A stretch of DNA of 64,000 nt from an uncultured Clostridia bacterium (GTDB lineage Bacteria; Bacillota; Clostridia; Lachnospirales; Lachnospiraceae), in the NCBI GenBank assembly GCA_947303805.1, contig CAMYZE010000002.1:124001-188000 (forward strand), read 5' to 3'. The notes beneath the pieces are model-generated. The model was not told where the DNA came from and did not search any database. It saw only the letters and a list, made by a program, of their open reading frames with translations. Shown piece by piece: positions 16,174-25,432 of this stretch (its first letter is position 1; each line of letters starts with the position of its first letter). Both the position numbers and the translations under genes were made by a program.

Positions 16174-17613
16174 CTAATATGATTTACCCCAGATAACTTC
16201 GTACTTCGCAGGCTTACCACAAACTACACATTTATCTGAAAGCTGCTCTTGCTCCATTGGTATGCATCTTGAAGAAATTCCTGTCTCATCCTTAAGTTCT
16301 ATCTCACACTCTTCACATCCACAGTGCATTGCCTTTATGAAGCCCTTCTTATTATTCATCTTGCTTATCAATTCTTCCTTAGTAAGCGCTACATCTATAT
16401 GGTCATCGAGGAATTTCTTAGCAACTTCGAACATATTCTTTTGGATTAATACAAGAGTCTCTTTTATTTTAGATTCTAATTCACTTAATTTAACGTCTAA
16501 CTTTTCTCCAGTATCTCTTCTTACAAGTACGCATACTCCCTTTTCTATGTCCTTAGGTCCTATTTCAAGTCTTATAGGTATTCCCTTCATCTCGCAATCT
16601 GAGAACTTGTATCCTGGAGTCTTGTCAGATAAATCAATGTCAGTTCTAATTCCTGCTTTCTTTAAGTTATTATATATTTCATTTGCCTTATCAACATTAT
16701 TCTTGTCTGTCATTCTTATAGGCACTACTCTTACCTGTATAGGAGCAAGATGTGGTGGAAGTTTAAGTCCGCGATCATCACCGTGTACCATTATAAGAGC
16801 TCCTATTATTCTTGAAGAAATTGCCCAAGATGTCTCAGTTGCATATGTAAGCTTGTTGTTCTTATCAAGATATTTTATATCAAAAGCTTTTGCGAAATTA
16901 TCTCCAAAGTCATGAGATGTACCAGATTGAAGAGCCTTACCATCTTTCATTATAGACTCTACTGTGTAGGTAGCCTGTGCTCCAGCAAATTTTTCTTTCT
17001 CAGTCTTCTTTCCTTTTAGCACTGGTATAGCAGCATCGTTTTGTATGAAGTCTTCATACATATAAAGTATGTCTAAAGTAAACTGAAGTGAATCTTCTGG
17101 AGTAGCATGTAAAGTATGACCCTCATGCCAGAAAAATTCACGAGTTCTTAAGAAAGGTCTTGTCTCTTTTTCCCAACGAACAACTGAGCCCCATTGACAT
17201 AGAAGCTGTGGCAAATCTCTATATGAGTGCACTACATCATGCCAGTAGTCACAAAATACTGTCTCAGAGGTTGGACGAACAGCAAGTCTGTCTTCTAATA
17301 TATCGTCACCGCCACATGCTACCCAAGCACATTCTGGTGCAAAGCCTTCAACGTGCTCTTTTTCTTTCAAAAGTAAATGCTCTGGTATAAGAACTGGCAT
17401 GGCCACATTTGTAACCCCCATCTTCTTAAGCCTTGCATCTATATTATTCATTACATTTTCCCATAATGCCCAACCATAGGGTCTTATTACAACAAATCCT
17501 TTTACACCACTATAGATGCAAAGTTCCGACTTAAGGCACACATCAGTGTACCACTGTGCGAAATCTTTCTCCTGTGATGTTATCTGTTCTACTTGTTTTT
17601 TAGCGTCAGCCAT
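16174..17613 (-). CDS. proS: Prolyl-tRNA synthetase (short type, ProS3)
   Basis: A 479-residue class II aminoacyl-tRNA synthetase charging tRNA-Pro. I start it at 17613 (MADAKKQVEQ) behind AGGAG; the frame extends 19 codons further into the preceding gene. Motif 2 region RWEKETRPFLRTREFFWHEGHT lies near residues 130-152 and motif 3 HGDDRGLKLPPHLAP near 265. The anticodon-binding domain follows. The tail holds a zinc-type cysteine set (CGCEEC, then CVVCG), typical of the archaeal/eukaryotic-like short enzyme without the editing insertion. It lies 13 nt after a TolC-like gene, so it may share the efflux operon transcript; no T-box leader fits in that gap. Confidence 0.95.
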   Translation of the reverse strand: MADAKKQVEQITSQEKDFAQWYTDVCLKSELCIYSGVKGFVVIRPYGWALWENVMNNIDARLKKMGVTNVAMPVLIPEHLLLKEKEHVEGFAPECAWVACGGDDILEDRLAVRPTSETVFCDYWHDVVHSYRDLPQLLCQWGSVVRWEKETRPFLRTREFFWHEGHTLHATPEDSLQFTLDILYMYEDFIQNDAAIPVLKGKKTEKEKFAGAQATYTVESIMKDGKALQSGTSHDFGDNFAKAFDIKYLDKNNKLTYATETSWAISSRIIGALIMVHGDDRGLKLPPHLAPIQVRVVPIRMTDKNNVDKANEIYNNLKKAGIRTDIDLSDKTPGYKFSDCEMKGIPIRLEIGPKDIEKGVCVLVRRDTGEKLDVKLSELESKIKETLVLIQKNMFEVAKKFLDDHIDVALTKEELISKMNNKKGFIKAMHCGCEECEIELKDETGISSRCIPMEQEQLSDKCVVCGKPAKYEVIWGKSY

Positions 17614-17626
17614 ATTAACTCCTAAA

Positions 17627-19036
17627 TTATGATATTGTGATATCTCCAAGTGTTGCATAGTAATATTCATTTATTGCATTAATTAAATTATACTTAGCAA
17701 CTTTAACTTGTAGTTTATTACTTAAGTTTTGTAATTCTAATCCTTTATATTCAAGTTCACTAACTAGATTATTATCAAATTTCCTTTTGTTCCCTACATC
17801 ATCTATATCGCATATCTCTTTCAAGTACAAACTAGCATCATATGATAATTTTTTTGCCAACAGATTATTATATATGTCTTCAAATTCAGCTGAGATTACA
17901 CTCGACATATACTCTTGTCTTTTGTTAAATATACTTTCTCCAGTACTTTGTGGATACTTTTTATCTTTGTCACTAATTTTAATTGAAGTATAAGCAGAAT
18001 TACTTGTGTATGCCCTGTTACGATCTTCTTCAAAATCTATACTAGCCATATAATTGAGGTCAGGCTCAGGTTCAACAAATACTAATTTATCTATATCGCT
18101 AATCTTATATCCTAGATTAATTGCTACCTGTTCTTTAACATTTTTTAGAGTAGTCTCAGTAGATTTAAAAGTATTCTTTGCCTTAACATATGTATCTAAA
18201 CTTGTAGAAACATCAATAGCAGTAGCAAGTCCTAACTCATAGTTCTTTTTCTTTAATAAATACATATCATAATACAAATTTGTCTGTTTTTCAAGTATAT
18301 CAGCATAATCAACTAGTTGGAGATAAGTAAGAACAACTGAAGAAATCGCTTTGCTTACTGACCTTCTAGCAAAAGCAACCCTATTGTTATTATCCACATT
18401 GTCAATATTATAAAGTGCTCTATTTAAGCCCAACATTGTCTTTGTCTTAGTAATAGTAGCATTGGTGATGCTATAACTACTCTTTGCAGTTCCATACATT
18501 GTTTGATATGTAATAATTTTAATGGTAAGATCTTTGTACTTCTTTTCAAAATCTGGATCAGACTTATTTAATAAGTTTCTCTGCGAAATATACTCATTCA
18601 TATCATCTTTATATAGCAACATGATATCATGAATCTCTTCAGTGTAGTACTTATAGTCGTATACCAATGTATCATTACCGCCTCTCGCATAAAATGCCAT
18701 CCAATATGAGCTTTCGGCGCTAGATTTTATATTGGTATATGTTGGTGAAAAATACTTAATTCTAGTATCCAAAGTATTCAAATCAACTATGTAATTATTA
18801 ACACTATCATACTCCGGATTACTTTTCTTTTCCATGGCAGGTCCTATAGGTTGATAACTACCATAAGGAAGTTCAGCAATAATAGTTGCTTCAGATATAT
18901 TATTCTTATTTTCAGCAACAGGAGCTTTAACCTCACCTTCAAAAGGATCACTATGCTTCGCATATGAAAAACTATGCAACAATACTACCATTGCAATTAA
19001 AATAGTAAATAGTTTTTTATAATATAAGTTTCTCAT
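17627..19036 (-). CDS. TolC-family outer-membrane-factor-like protein (copy 1)
   Basis: A 469-residue secreted protein with a signal peptide (MRNLYYKKLFTILIAMVV, then a small-residue stretch ending near SYA). The body is predicted long helical hairpins, with the hallmark repeat of the TolC family seen twice: KKNYELGLATAIDVSTSLD near residue 265 and VSELEYKGLELQNLSNKLQ near 430. TolC proteins normally form the outer-membrane exit duct of tripartite pumps. Here the gene is the last efflux gene, 3 nt after the second TolC-like gene. In a monoderm cell its location would be unclear: wall-embedded conduit or released protein. The family call rests on helix pattern and context. No cell-wall anchor is seen. 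Confidence 0.75.
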   Translation of the reverse strand: MRNLYYKKLFTILIAMVVLLHSFSYAKHSDPFEGEVKAPVAENKNNISEATIIAELPYGSYQPIGPAMEKKSNPEYDSVNNYIVDLNTLDTRIKYFSPTYTNIKSSAESSYWMAFYARGGNDTLVYDYKYYTEEIHDIMLLYKDDMNEYISQRNLLNKSDPDFEKKYKDLTIKIITYQTMYGTAKSSYSITNATITKTKTMLGLNRALYNIDNVDNNNRVAFARRSVSKAISSVVLTYLQLVDYADILEKQTNLYYDMYLLKKKNYELGLATAIDVSTSLDTYVKAKNTFKSTETTLKNVKEQVAINLGYKISDIDKLVFVEPEPDLNYMASIDFEEDRNRAYTSNSAYTSIKISDKDKKYPQSTGESIFNKRQEYMSSVISAEFEDIYNNLLAKKLSYDASLYLKEICDIDDVGNKRKFDNNLVSELEYKGLELQNLSNKLQVKVAKYNLINAINEYYYATLGDITIS

Positions 19037-19039
19037 TGT

Positions 19040-20221
19040 TTAACAGTTAGAAAATCCCTTAATAGCATATTTATAAGTTTCTACAGCGATTTTTAAATCA
19101 TATTTAGCTATCTGAATATTGTTGCTAGCAACTGACACATTATATTTAGCTGTCAATAATTCTTTCGTACTTATATTACCATGTTCATACTCATTATTAG
19201 CTTTAGTCAGATTATCTTTAGCGAGTTTCAATGCAACCTCTCGATTATAGCTCGTATCAAGAGCATCTAAGATATTTCTATATTTATTCTCTAAATCATT
19301 ATATATTTTTTCAGGAGCAGACTCGTATAAGATTTTGTACTCATTCTTAACTTCATCAGTTCTAGCATTCTCAATTTTTCGCCTATATATTTCATATTGA
19401 ATATTATTTGCTAGGGCTACTTGATAGTCATCGCTCAGTTTTATTGAAGATACATCTAGCCCCAACCCCAAATCAATTGGCTCTATATATATATCATCAC
19501 TGGCAGGTTTTCCACAGTTTAAAAGCAATTTTCTCTTATATGTTTTTTGAGATGATTCTGCACTAACTAAAGCAGATTCAGCATCGACAACAGCTTTTTT
19601 TGCTGTAAGTAATTCTACCTGTGTTCCAGCCCCATATTTTAGTGCATTCTCAGCTTTTTCCATATTTCGTTTTGATTCTAATATAGACTCATTGGCATTC
19701 AATAGCTCAAATGCACTTTTTTGATAATTTAAATCCAGTATCTTTGTAGAAAGAACTAGCTGCATTTCAGCAAGATAATTTGATAAAAAATTCGTATATG
19801 AATCACTAGCATTCTTATCTGCTTGAATTTGCATTGCCTTACCTTGAGCCAACATCATTCCTTCTTGCATTTCAGAGTCTTGAGATCCTGCAGCATCATA
19901 AAGAATATTCGCAGCATCTTGATACTCGTCATAGATATCTTGTGAAGACTTATTGTTTTCCCAAGAATTCCAGTTATTTAAAATCTCAGGATTATATAAA
20001 TGCACCATGTCATCAATGTCATTATAATTAACAATATTTCTTTTTAACTCGTTTTTTCTCTCTACCGAATAGATTTTATTGATATGAGCTTGCGGTGTCA
20101 ATTCATTAAAATATTCAATATCACCAAGATCAGCAAAAGAATTAAAAGTTATAATCAAAACAAATGCAAGCGACAATAGTTTTGTAATTTTAGTTTTTCT
20201 CATTCTTCCTTCTTTCAGCAT
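19040..20221 (-). CDS. TolC-family outer-membrane-factor-like protein (copy 2)
   Basis: A 393-residue secreted helical protein with signal sequence (KITKLLSLAFVLIITFNSFA). Two internal TolC-type half-repeats are visible: KAENALKYGAGTQVELLTAKK near residues 190-210 and KANNEYEHGNISTKELLTAK near 345-364. It shares only the architecture with copy 1, so the two may form a hetero-oligomer or serve different partners. Two starts are possible: the ATG at 20221 behind GAGGG, and one six codons later at 20203 that fits the signal peptide better. Either way the gene overlaps the RND permease end, so it belongs to the same operon. Confidence 0.75.
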   Translation of the reverse strand: MLKEGRMRKTKITKLLSLAFVLIITFNSFADLGDIEYFNELTPQAHINKIYSVERKNELKRNIVNYNDIDDMVHLYNPEILNNWNSWENNKSSQDIYDEYQDAANILYDAAGSQDSEMQEGMMLAQGKAMQIQADKNASDSYTNFLSNYLAEMQLVLSTKILDLNYQKSAFELLNANESILESKRNMEKAENALKYGAGTQVELLTAKKAVVDAESALVSAESSQKTYKRKLLLNCGKPASDDIYIEPIDLGLGLDVSSIKLSDDYQVALANNIQYEIYRRKIENARTDEVKNEYKILYESAPEKIYNDLENKYRNILDALDTSYNREVALKLAKDNLTKANNEYEHGNISTKELLTAKYNVSVASNNIQIAKYDLKIAVETYKYAIKGFSNC

Positions 20222-23200
20222 TTCTCAATTCCCTCTCTCTTTCTTCATCATCTACTTGAACAATAGCATCTGATGCTATAGGTCTTAACCTCTCTAATGG
20301 TGTTCCACCTCTTCTACTAAATATGTAATAATATACAGGCAAGAAGAAAAATGCCATAAGAGTTGAAGATATTAATCCACCAATATCTACAACTGCAAGT
20401 CCCTGCAAAACTTCTCCATTCTCACCATAAGCAAGTGACATTGGTATCATAGAAACGATAGTTGTAAGAGTAGTCATAAGTATAGGTCTAAGTCTAATCG
20501 CACCTGATTCAACTAGTGCCCACGTGAGTTCTTTTCCATCATCCAAAAATTGATTTACTGTATCAATATAAAGAATTCCGTTATTTACCGCAGTTCCTAT
20601 AAGCATAAGCATACCAAGTAAAACAACCATAGAAAGTTTTAAATTGGCAAGCCAAAGTGCAAATATTGCTCCACTTGCTGAAAATAAAACTGTTCCCATA
20701 ACCATTAGAGAATATCTCACAGATTCAAACTGTGAAGCCATAACAACAAATACTAAGAATGCAGCTATGGCAACGGCTATTCCAAGTGCAGAAAACTCTT
20801 CAACAAGCATATCATCAACCACACTAGTAGCTTTCTCAACGTATCTAGAATACATAGGCTCCACTATAGTCTTCCTTATTTCCTCTTTTGAATTCTCTGT
20901 TGCATTTTCATTGAAATAAGTAGTTATAGTAGTTTTATACTTCTTATCATACTTAGGAATACCGCTTGGGTTATCCTCATAATATATTTTTGCTATATCT
21001 TTAACTGTAGTTTCAACACCATTTGTGCTCTTTAAAACAATATTAGATACTTTTTCTATTGTATCATATTCGTTATCAGGATATTCAAGATAAATGCTCA
21101 TTGTTTCATTATCTATAGTCTTGTCCATAACTTTTATTCCTGATAATGTATTATACAACAACCCACCTACTGCCATAGGAGTAAAGCCTTCTGATGCAGC
21201 GAGTATTGGGTCAATTTCAATTTTAATTCTTGGAGCAGCATTGTCAAGAGAAGTGGTAATGTTTCCGCAATCTTTTCTTTGTTCAAGCATCTTGACAACT
21301 CTATCATTCACTTCTTTTAAGTACTTATACTCATTTGACTGGAAGTATATCTCATACTTATCATCATTTGGCATTACAAACATACTAACTGCTGATGTAG
21401 AGTATGAACTAAGCGAAACCGTACAGCTTGTCACATTTGCCAAATCTTTTTTCCACTTTCTTATTATATTATCCGTAGTATCTCTTTCTTTAGCATCTTT
21501 TAAATATACCACAAGCGCCTGTCCACTAGAGCTACCTGACATTGACATACTGCTTGCACTATTTGAAAGTATATAATGATCTGTCTCTGGTTGTTTTCTG
21601 ACAAATTCTTCAAACTCATTATATATTTCATCTCTCGCTTCTATTGTAAGACCAGGTTTAGTAACTATGTCAAATTTAATCATACCATTATCAGTTGCTG
21701 CCACCAATTCTCTTTCGAAAGTGCCAATAAGTGAAAACGATACAATAAGAATTATTAAACTAATACCTGCCGTAATCCATTTATGTCTTAAGAGTTTAGG
21801 AAGATCTCTTCTATACATTTCTTGTAATAATCTAACTAGCCCTCCTGCTGGCGATGACTCTTTCTCCCGAGGTTTAATTAATACATATGTAAGTGGCACT
21901 ACTGATATCGCAGAAACATATGATGCTAGCATACAAAATACAATTGTAAATCCAAGTGGTTTAAAGAATTGTCCTGACATACCAGTTAAGAATCCGAGTG
22001 GAGCAAAGACAACCACAGTAGTAAGAGTAGATCCAAATACAGATGATCCTATGGTCTTACTAGCTTTAAGGGCTGCAAGGCAATAATATGACACATCTTT
22101 CTTCCCTGTATATTCGTCACTTGCTCTAAAACATGCTTCTAACACAACTATAGAGTTATCAACCATCATACCTACACCAAGAACAAGAGCAGAAAGTGTA
22201 ATTATATTTAGTGTATAACCATTTAAATACATTAACACAAATGAAGTTAGTATCGAAAATGGAATTGATGTTCCTATAATAAATGATGCCTTGAGATCTC
22301 CAAGGAATACAAAAATTATAAGCATTGATAAGACAATAGCTATAATCATAGTCTCAAAAACATTTTTGATTGAGTGATTAACATTATCAGCGCTGTCTTC
22401 AACTATAACTGCTTCAAGATTAGGGTCAGCAGCTTGCAATTTCGCAAGAGCTTTCTTAACTTGTTTTGAAAGTGCTACTGTACTTGCAGATTGAGTTTTA
22501 GTTATCGATACAACTATACAATCTTCGCTATCATATCTTCCCAATTGAGTTTGATCTTTCTTTGTCGTATAAATATTGGCTATATCTTCAAGATATAATG
22601 TTCGCTTATTTCCAGTAATTATAGGTATAGACTTAAGCGATTCAACAGTGTCATATGCTACGCCAGTAGACATTGAAAGTTCTCTTTTACCAACTTTTAC
22701 ATCACCACCAGGAAGTGAAAAATCAGCATTTGCAATAATTTGGTTGAGAGTAGACATTGAAAGATTATACCTAGTCATCATTTCAGGTTTTAATTCAATT
22801 TTAATATAGTTCTCTCGTCCACCAGCTGTATCAACCGAAGAAACTTCACTAATTTTCTCCAGTTCCTTAACCATTGTTTCTTTTACATAGTTGTATATAT
22901 CTGATGACTTCTTATTTTGAACAGAAATCTTAATTGACGGCATAGAGTTAATATCCATCTCATATATAGAAGGTTCCTGCACATCATCAGGAAAATCAGC
23001 TTTTACAGTATCAACCGCTTTCTTTAAATCAGAATATGCTTGATCCATATTTTGTCCATAATTATATTGAACTGCCAATATGGATACATTTTCTCTTGAA
23101 GCACCTTGTAAATGCTTAACACCTTGCAAATTGTATAATTCATCTTCAAGTTTTTTTGTTATATTTGTATCTATATCTTCAGGTTGAGCACCTGGATAAA

Positions 23201-23354
23201 TAGTTACAACTGCATACATCGGCATAGATATAGATGGCATAAGTTCATATTGGAAACTAATAATTGAAATGAATCCAAAGAAAACAATAGACAACATCAT
23301 CAAAAATGCTGTTACTGGTTTTCTTAAGACAAACTTTGAAAACTGGTAACTCAT
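20190..23354 (-). CDS. RND-family efflux permease
   Basis: A 1054-residue inner-membrane proton-driven exporter with the duplicated RND layout: one N-terminal membrane helix (KPVTAFLMMLSIVFFGFISI), a large loop of about 290 residues, six helices, a second loop and six more helices. The TM4 motif reads GVGMMVDNSIVVLEA, with one acidic residue where AcrB has Asp-Asp. TM10 carries GTAVNNGILYID without the AcrB lysine. Such changes are common in Firmicutes homologues, so the permease may still be active. It begins in a TAATG overlap with the adaptor gene (GGAGG site). The pump likely exports lipophilic compounds or lipids; the substrate is unknown. Confidence 0.92.
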   Translation of the reverse strand: MSYQFSKFVLRKPVTAFLMMLSIVFFGFISIISFQYELMPSISMPMYAVVTIYPGAQPEDIDTNITKKLEDELYNLQGVKHLQGASRENVSILAVQYNYGQNMDQAYSDLKKAVDTVKADFPDDVQEPSIYEMDINSMPSIKISVQNKKSSDIYNYVKETMVKELEKISEVSSVDTAGGRENYIKIELKPEMMTRYNLSMSTLNQIIANADFSLPGGDVKVGKRELSMSTGVAYDTVESLKSIPIITGNKRTLYLEDIANIYTTKKDQTQLGRYDSEDCIVVSITKTQSASTVALSKQVKKALAKLQAADPNLEAVIVEDSADNVNHSIKNVFETMIIAIVLSMLIIFVFLGDLKASFIIGTSIPFSILTSFVLMYLNGYTLNIITLSALVLGVGMMVDNSIVVLEACFRASDEYTGKKDVSYYCLAALKASKTIGSSVFGSTLTTVVVFAPLGFLTGMSGQFFKPLGFTIVFCMLASYVSAISVVPLTYVLIKPREKESSPAGGLVRLLQEMYRRDLPKLLRHKWITAGISLIILIVSFSLIGTFERELVAATDNGMIKFDIVTKPGLTIEARDEIYNEFEEFVRKQPETDHYILSNSASSMSMSGSSSGQALVVYLKDAKERDTTDNIIRKWKKDLANVTSCTVSLSSYSTSAVSMFVMPNDDKYEIYFQSNEYKYLKEVNDRVVKMLEQRKDCGNITTSLDNAAPRIKIEIDPILAASEGFTPMAVGGLLYNTLSGIKVMDKTIDNETMSIYLEYPDNEYDTIEKVSNIVLKSTNGVETTVKDIAKIYYEDNPSGIPKYDKKYKTTITTYFNENATENSKEEIRKTIVEPMYSRYVEKATSVVDDMLVEEFSALGIAVAIAAFLVFVVMASQFESVRYSLMVMGTVLFSASGAIFALWLANLKLSMVVLLGMLMLIGTAVNNGILYIDTVNQFLDDGKELTWALVESGAIRLRPILMTTLTTIVSMIPMSLAYGENGEVLQGLAVVDIGGLISSTLMAFFFLPVYYYIFSRRGGTPLERLRPIASDAIVQVDDEERERELRNAERRKNEKN

Positions 23355-24757
23355 TATTTAACCTCCGTAATCTTTACAGAGTTTGAGTCGATATCTCTAC
23401 CAGAAAATGGAGAAACAGTGGTACTTTCCTCTATAAAACTACCTTTATTATTAGTGGTTTGTTCTTTAGTTTCATTTAATTTGTTAGCAACAATCGATTC
23501 ACTTTCTTCATTGATTTTACTTTCTTCATTGATTTTACTTTCTTCAATGATTTCGCGTTCTTCATTTATTTTGCTCTCACTTTGTGTCGTTTCAGATATT
23601 TCAGACACACTAGCAACATTTTTAGTTTCTATTTCTTTATCATCAATTACATTATTAATTGTTGTTTCAAATACAATTTCATCTTCGACTTTCTCATCTT
23701 TAACAACATTAACAGTTGTTCCTTCAGCTAAATCATTGTTCCAAGTTGACACAATTCTCAAACTCTTATCGAGATTAGTAATAATCTCAGAATAATTTTC
23801 ATTTTCAATTCCAACTTCGATAAATTTTTTATTTACAACGCCGTCACTTCCAACCACGAAAACATATGGCATACTTGCCTCGTAATATATTATTTCATTT
23901 GGTAATATATTAATATTTTTCTTTGTAATATAAGGGAAAGTAACCTTGGCCATTATCCCAGATGCAAATGAATTTTCTGAGGTAATGACAGCTTTTACAT
24001 TAAAAAGACCTGTTTGAGCATTAATTAGATTTGAAATATTTGAGATATAGCCATCATATATTTTCCCTGACTTTTCAATCTTAACAGGGTCATTAATATT
24101 TAGCCCATCTAGCACCCTTTCAGTAACTCCAAAATTTAACTCCTTTGCACCTTCTGATGTAATGTAACAAATTACGGTGCCTTGGCTAATACTAGTATTT
24201 ATTGTCATATTTGTGTTCTCGACAACACCATCATCAACAGCAACCGGTATTGAATACTCAACTTTAGTATCATATGCAAGTTTTGCTGCTTCATATTGCG
24301 CTTTCACAGTCTCAAAATTTTGCAATGAAATATCTCCAGCTTGATATAATTTTTGCATCCTTTCATAACTGCTTCTAGTAGTATCATATTGAATGAATGC
24401 AGCCTCAATTTCCTTAGATGCATCAATCTCGCAAATAGGGTCACCTTTTTTTACATAGTCACCATTCTTAACGTAAATATTTTTAATATCTCCACCAACT
24501 TTTGCAACAACATAATATGTATCAGTAGGTAATATATTTCCCATAACTGACACCTCTTTAATAATTGTCCCTTTTCTAATATGTGTTACATTAACTGATG
24601 GAATTGCATTAAAATCTTGCACTTTTTTAGTGGTCAATCTTTTATAGACCAAAAATCCTATGCCAGCCACAGCCAGTATAATCAATATAGTGTAAATCAA
24701 TTTTCCAACAACATTCTTAGAAGAATTTTGTAAATCATTTCTTTCATTCATAGCCAT
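23354..24757 (-). CDS. HlyD/AcrA-type membrane fusion adaptor of the RND pump
   Basis: A 465-467-residue adaptor: N-terminal membrane anchor (LIYTILIILAVAGIGFLVYK near 19-38), barrel-sandwich hybrid split around a short helical hairpin (GDYVKKGDPICEIDA, later GTVICYITSEGA), beta-barrel and a membrane-proximal domain. The last 110 residues form an unusual acidic tail with short ESKINE repeats and low complexity. Two ATGs are close: 24757 has AAGGGG only 2 nt away, while 24751 gives normal 8-nt spacing, so the latter may be the true start. It lies between the TetR gene and the permease and overlaps the permease by one base. Confidence 0.88.
   Translation of the reverse strand: MAMNERNDLQNSSKNVVGKLIYTILIILAVAGIGFLVYKRLTTKKVQDFNAIPSVNVTHIRKGTIIKEVSVMGNILPTDTYYVVAKVGGDIKNIYVKNGDYVKKGDPICEIDASKEIEAAFIQYDTTRSSYERMQKLYQAGDISLQNFETVKAQYEAAKLAYDTKVEYSIPVAVDDGVVENTNMTINTSISQGTVICYITSEGAKELNFGVTERVLDGLNINDPVKIEKSGKIYDGYISNISNLINAQTGLFNVKAVITSENSFASGIMAKVTFPYITKKNINILPNEIIYYEASMPYVFVVGSDGVVNKKFIEVGIENENYSEIITNLDKSLRIVSTWNNDLAEGTTVNVVKDEKVEDEIVFETTINNVIDDKEIETKNVASVSEISETTQSESKINEEREIIEESKINEESKINEESESIVANKLNETKEQTTNNKGSFIEESTTVSPFSGRDIDSNSVKITEVK
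23507..23578 (-). repeat. Four tandem 18-bp repeats in the adaptor gene
   Basis: Units start at 23507, 23525, 23543 and 23561. The first two are identical (plus strand TTCATTGATTTTACTTTC) and the last two diverge. On the coding strand each unit gives six residues of the ESKINE type. The frame is kept, so copy-number changes would lengthen or shorten the acidic tail without breaking the protein. Confidence 0.85.
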
Positions 24758-24770
24758 TACCCCTTCATAT

Positions 24771-25376
24771 CTAATATATACTTTTTTTTATTAATTCTAA
24801 TTTAAAGTTAAAATCATCATACTTCATAAAATATTTAGAATCAAACATAATAAGAGAAAATAAAGTATTTAAGCCAATTGTAATTAACATGTCTAAAACA
24901 TTTGCCATCTTTTTATACGAATTTAGTGTTGTTTTCCCTTCTATGGTGTTATTTATGAGCCAAGAAACGAATTCGTCAATATCATTTTCAAATCTTTTTG
25001 AGTGTACTGACTTCACTCCAAACTCAATAAAAAACTTTAGATTTCTCATTATTGTTACATTAATTTCGTCTTTAAGTATATCCTTAATATCATTATAAAC
25101 TTTCCTTGTGCCTTCAATCAAATTATTGTTTGAATTTATAATAGCAGTTTTATACTGTTCAAAGTGTTCTTTAATTTTGCTGTCAACAAGTGTGCACACT
25201 GCATCATATTTGTCATTAAAATAATTATAAAAACTTCCCCTCGATATATCGGCCTCTATAGAAATGTCATTTACAGAAAGTTCATCATAATTTTTATTTC
25301 TTAAACAAATTGAAATAGCATTTAAAATATTTTTTTTCTTTTTCTCTTTTAAATTATAAAATGCTTCTAATGCCAT
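24771..25376 (-). CDS. TetR-family transcriptional regulator
   Basis: A 201-residue regulator. I start it at 25376 (MALEAFYNLKEKKKKN) behind GGAG at 5 nt; a longer frame would run through the operator. The DNA-binding helix-turn-helix is at about residues 27-50 (YDELSVNDISIEADISRGSFYNYF as two parts: SVNDISIEADIS and RGSFYNYFNDKYD). The C-terminal ligand-binding half is unassignable, as usual. The gene leads the RND/TolC operon and a 14-bp-arm palindrome covers its promoter, so it probably represses its own operon and is released by a pump substrate. Confidence 0.9.
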   Translation of the reverse strand: MALEAFYNLKEKKKKNILNAISICLRNKNYDELSVNDISIEADISRGSFYNYFNDKYDAVCTLVDSKIKEHFEQYKTAIINSNNNLIEGTRKVYNDIKDILKDEINVTIMRNLKFFIEFGVKSVHSKRFENDIDEFVSWLINNTIEGKTTLNSYKKMANVLDMLITIGLNTLFSLIMFDSKYFMKYDDFNFKLELIKKSIY

Positions 25377-25395
25377 AATGCTCCAAAAAACAAAA

Positions 25396-25432
25396 ATTTG
25401 ACATACTGTCATTTTTAAACAGTATGTCAAAT
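25396..25432 (-). promoter_or_regulatory. Palindromic operator over the TetR promoter, also hairpin plus U tract
   Basis: A perfect inverted repeat with arms of 14 bp (25396-25409 and 25419-25432) and a 9-nt spacer; the arm reads ATTTGACATACTGT. It overlaps the end of the -10 box and the expected start site of the tetR promoter, a typical place for a repressor. In RNA reading through from ispE the same sequence makes a hairpin followed by UUUUGUUUUUU, which could terminate transcription. The left part also contains a shorter internal dyad, TGACA-TAC-TGTCA. Confidence 0.72.

Noticed and set aside
16262-16915. A 217-codon open frame on the plus strand inside proS
   Set aside because: It is fully antisense to a well-conserved synthetase, has a serine/leucine-rich low-complexity translation and no ribosome site. 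It reflects codon composition of the gene opposite.
17614-17626. A T-box leader before proS or valS
   Set aside because: The upstream spaces are only 13 nt and 2 nt, far too short for a T-box; none of its conserved sequence is present.
23507-23578. The 18-bp tandem repeats as a CRISPR array
   Set aside because: Units are contiguous without spacers and keep the reading frame of the adaptor gene. No cas gene is nearby.
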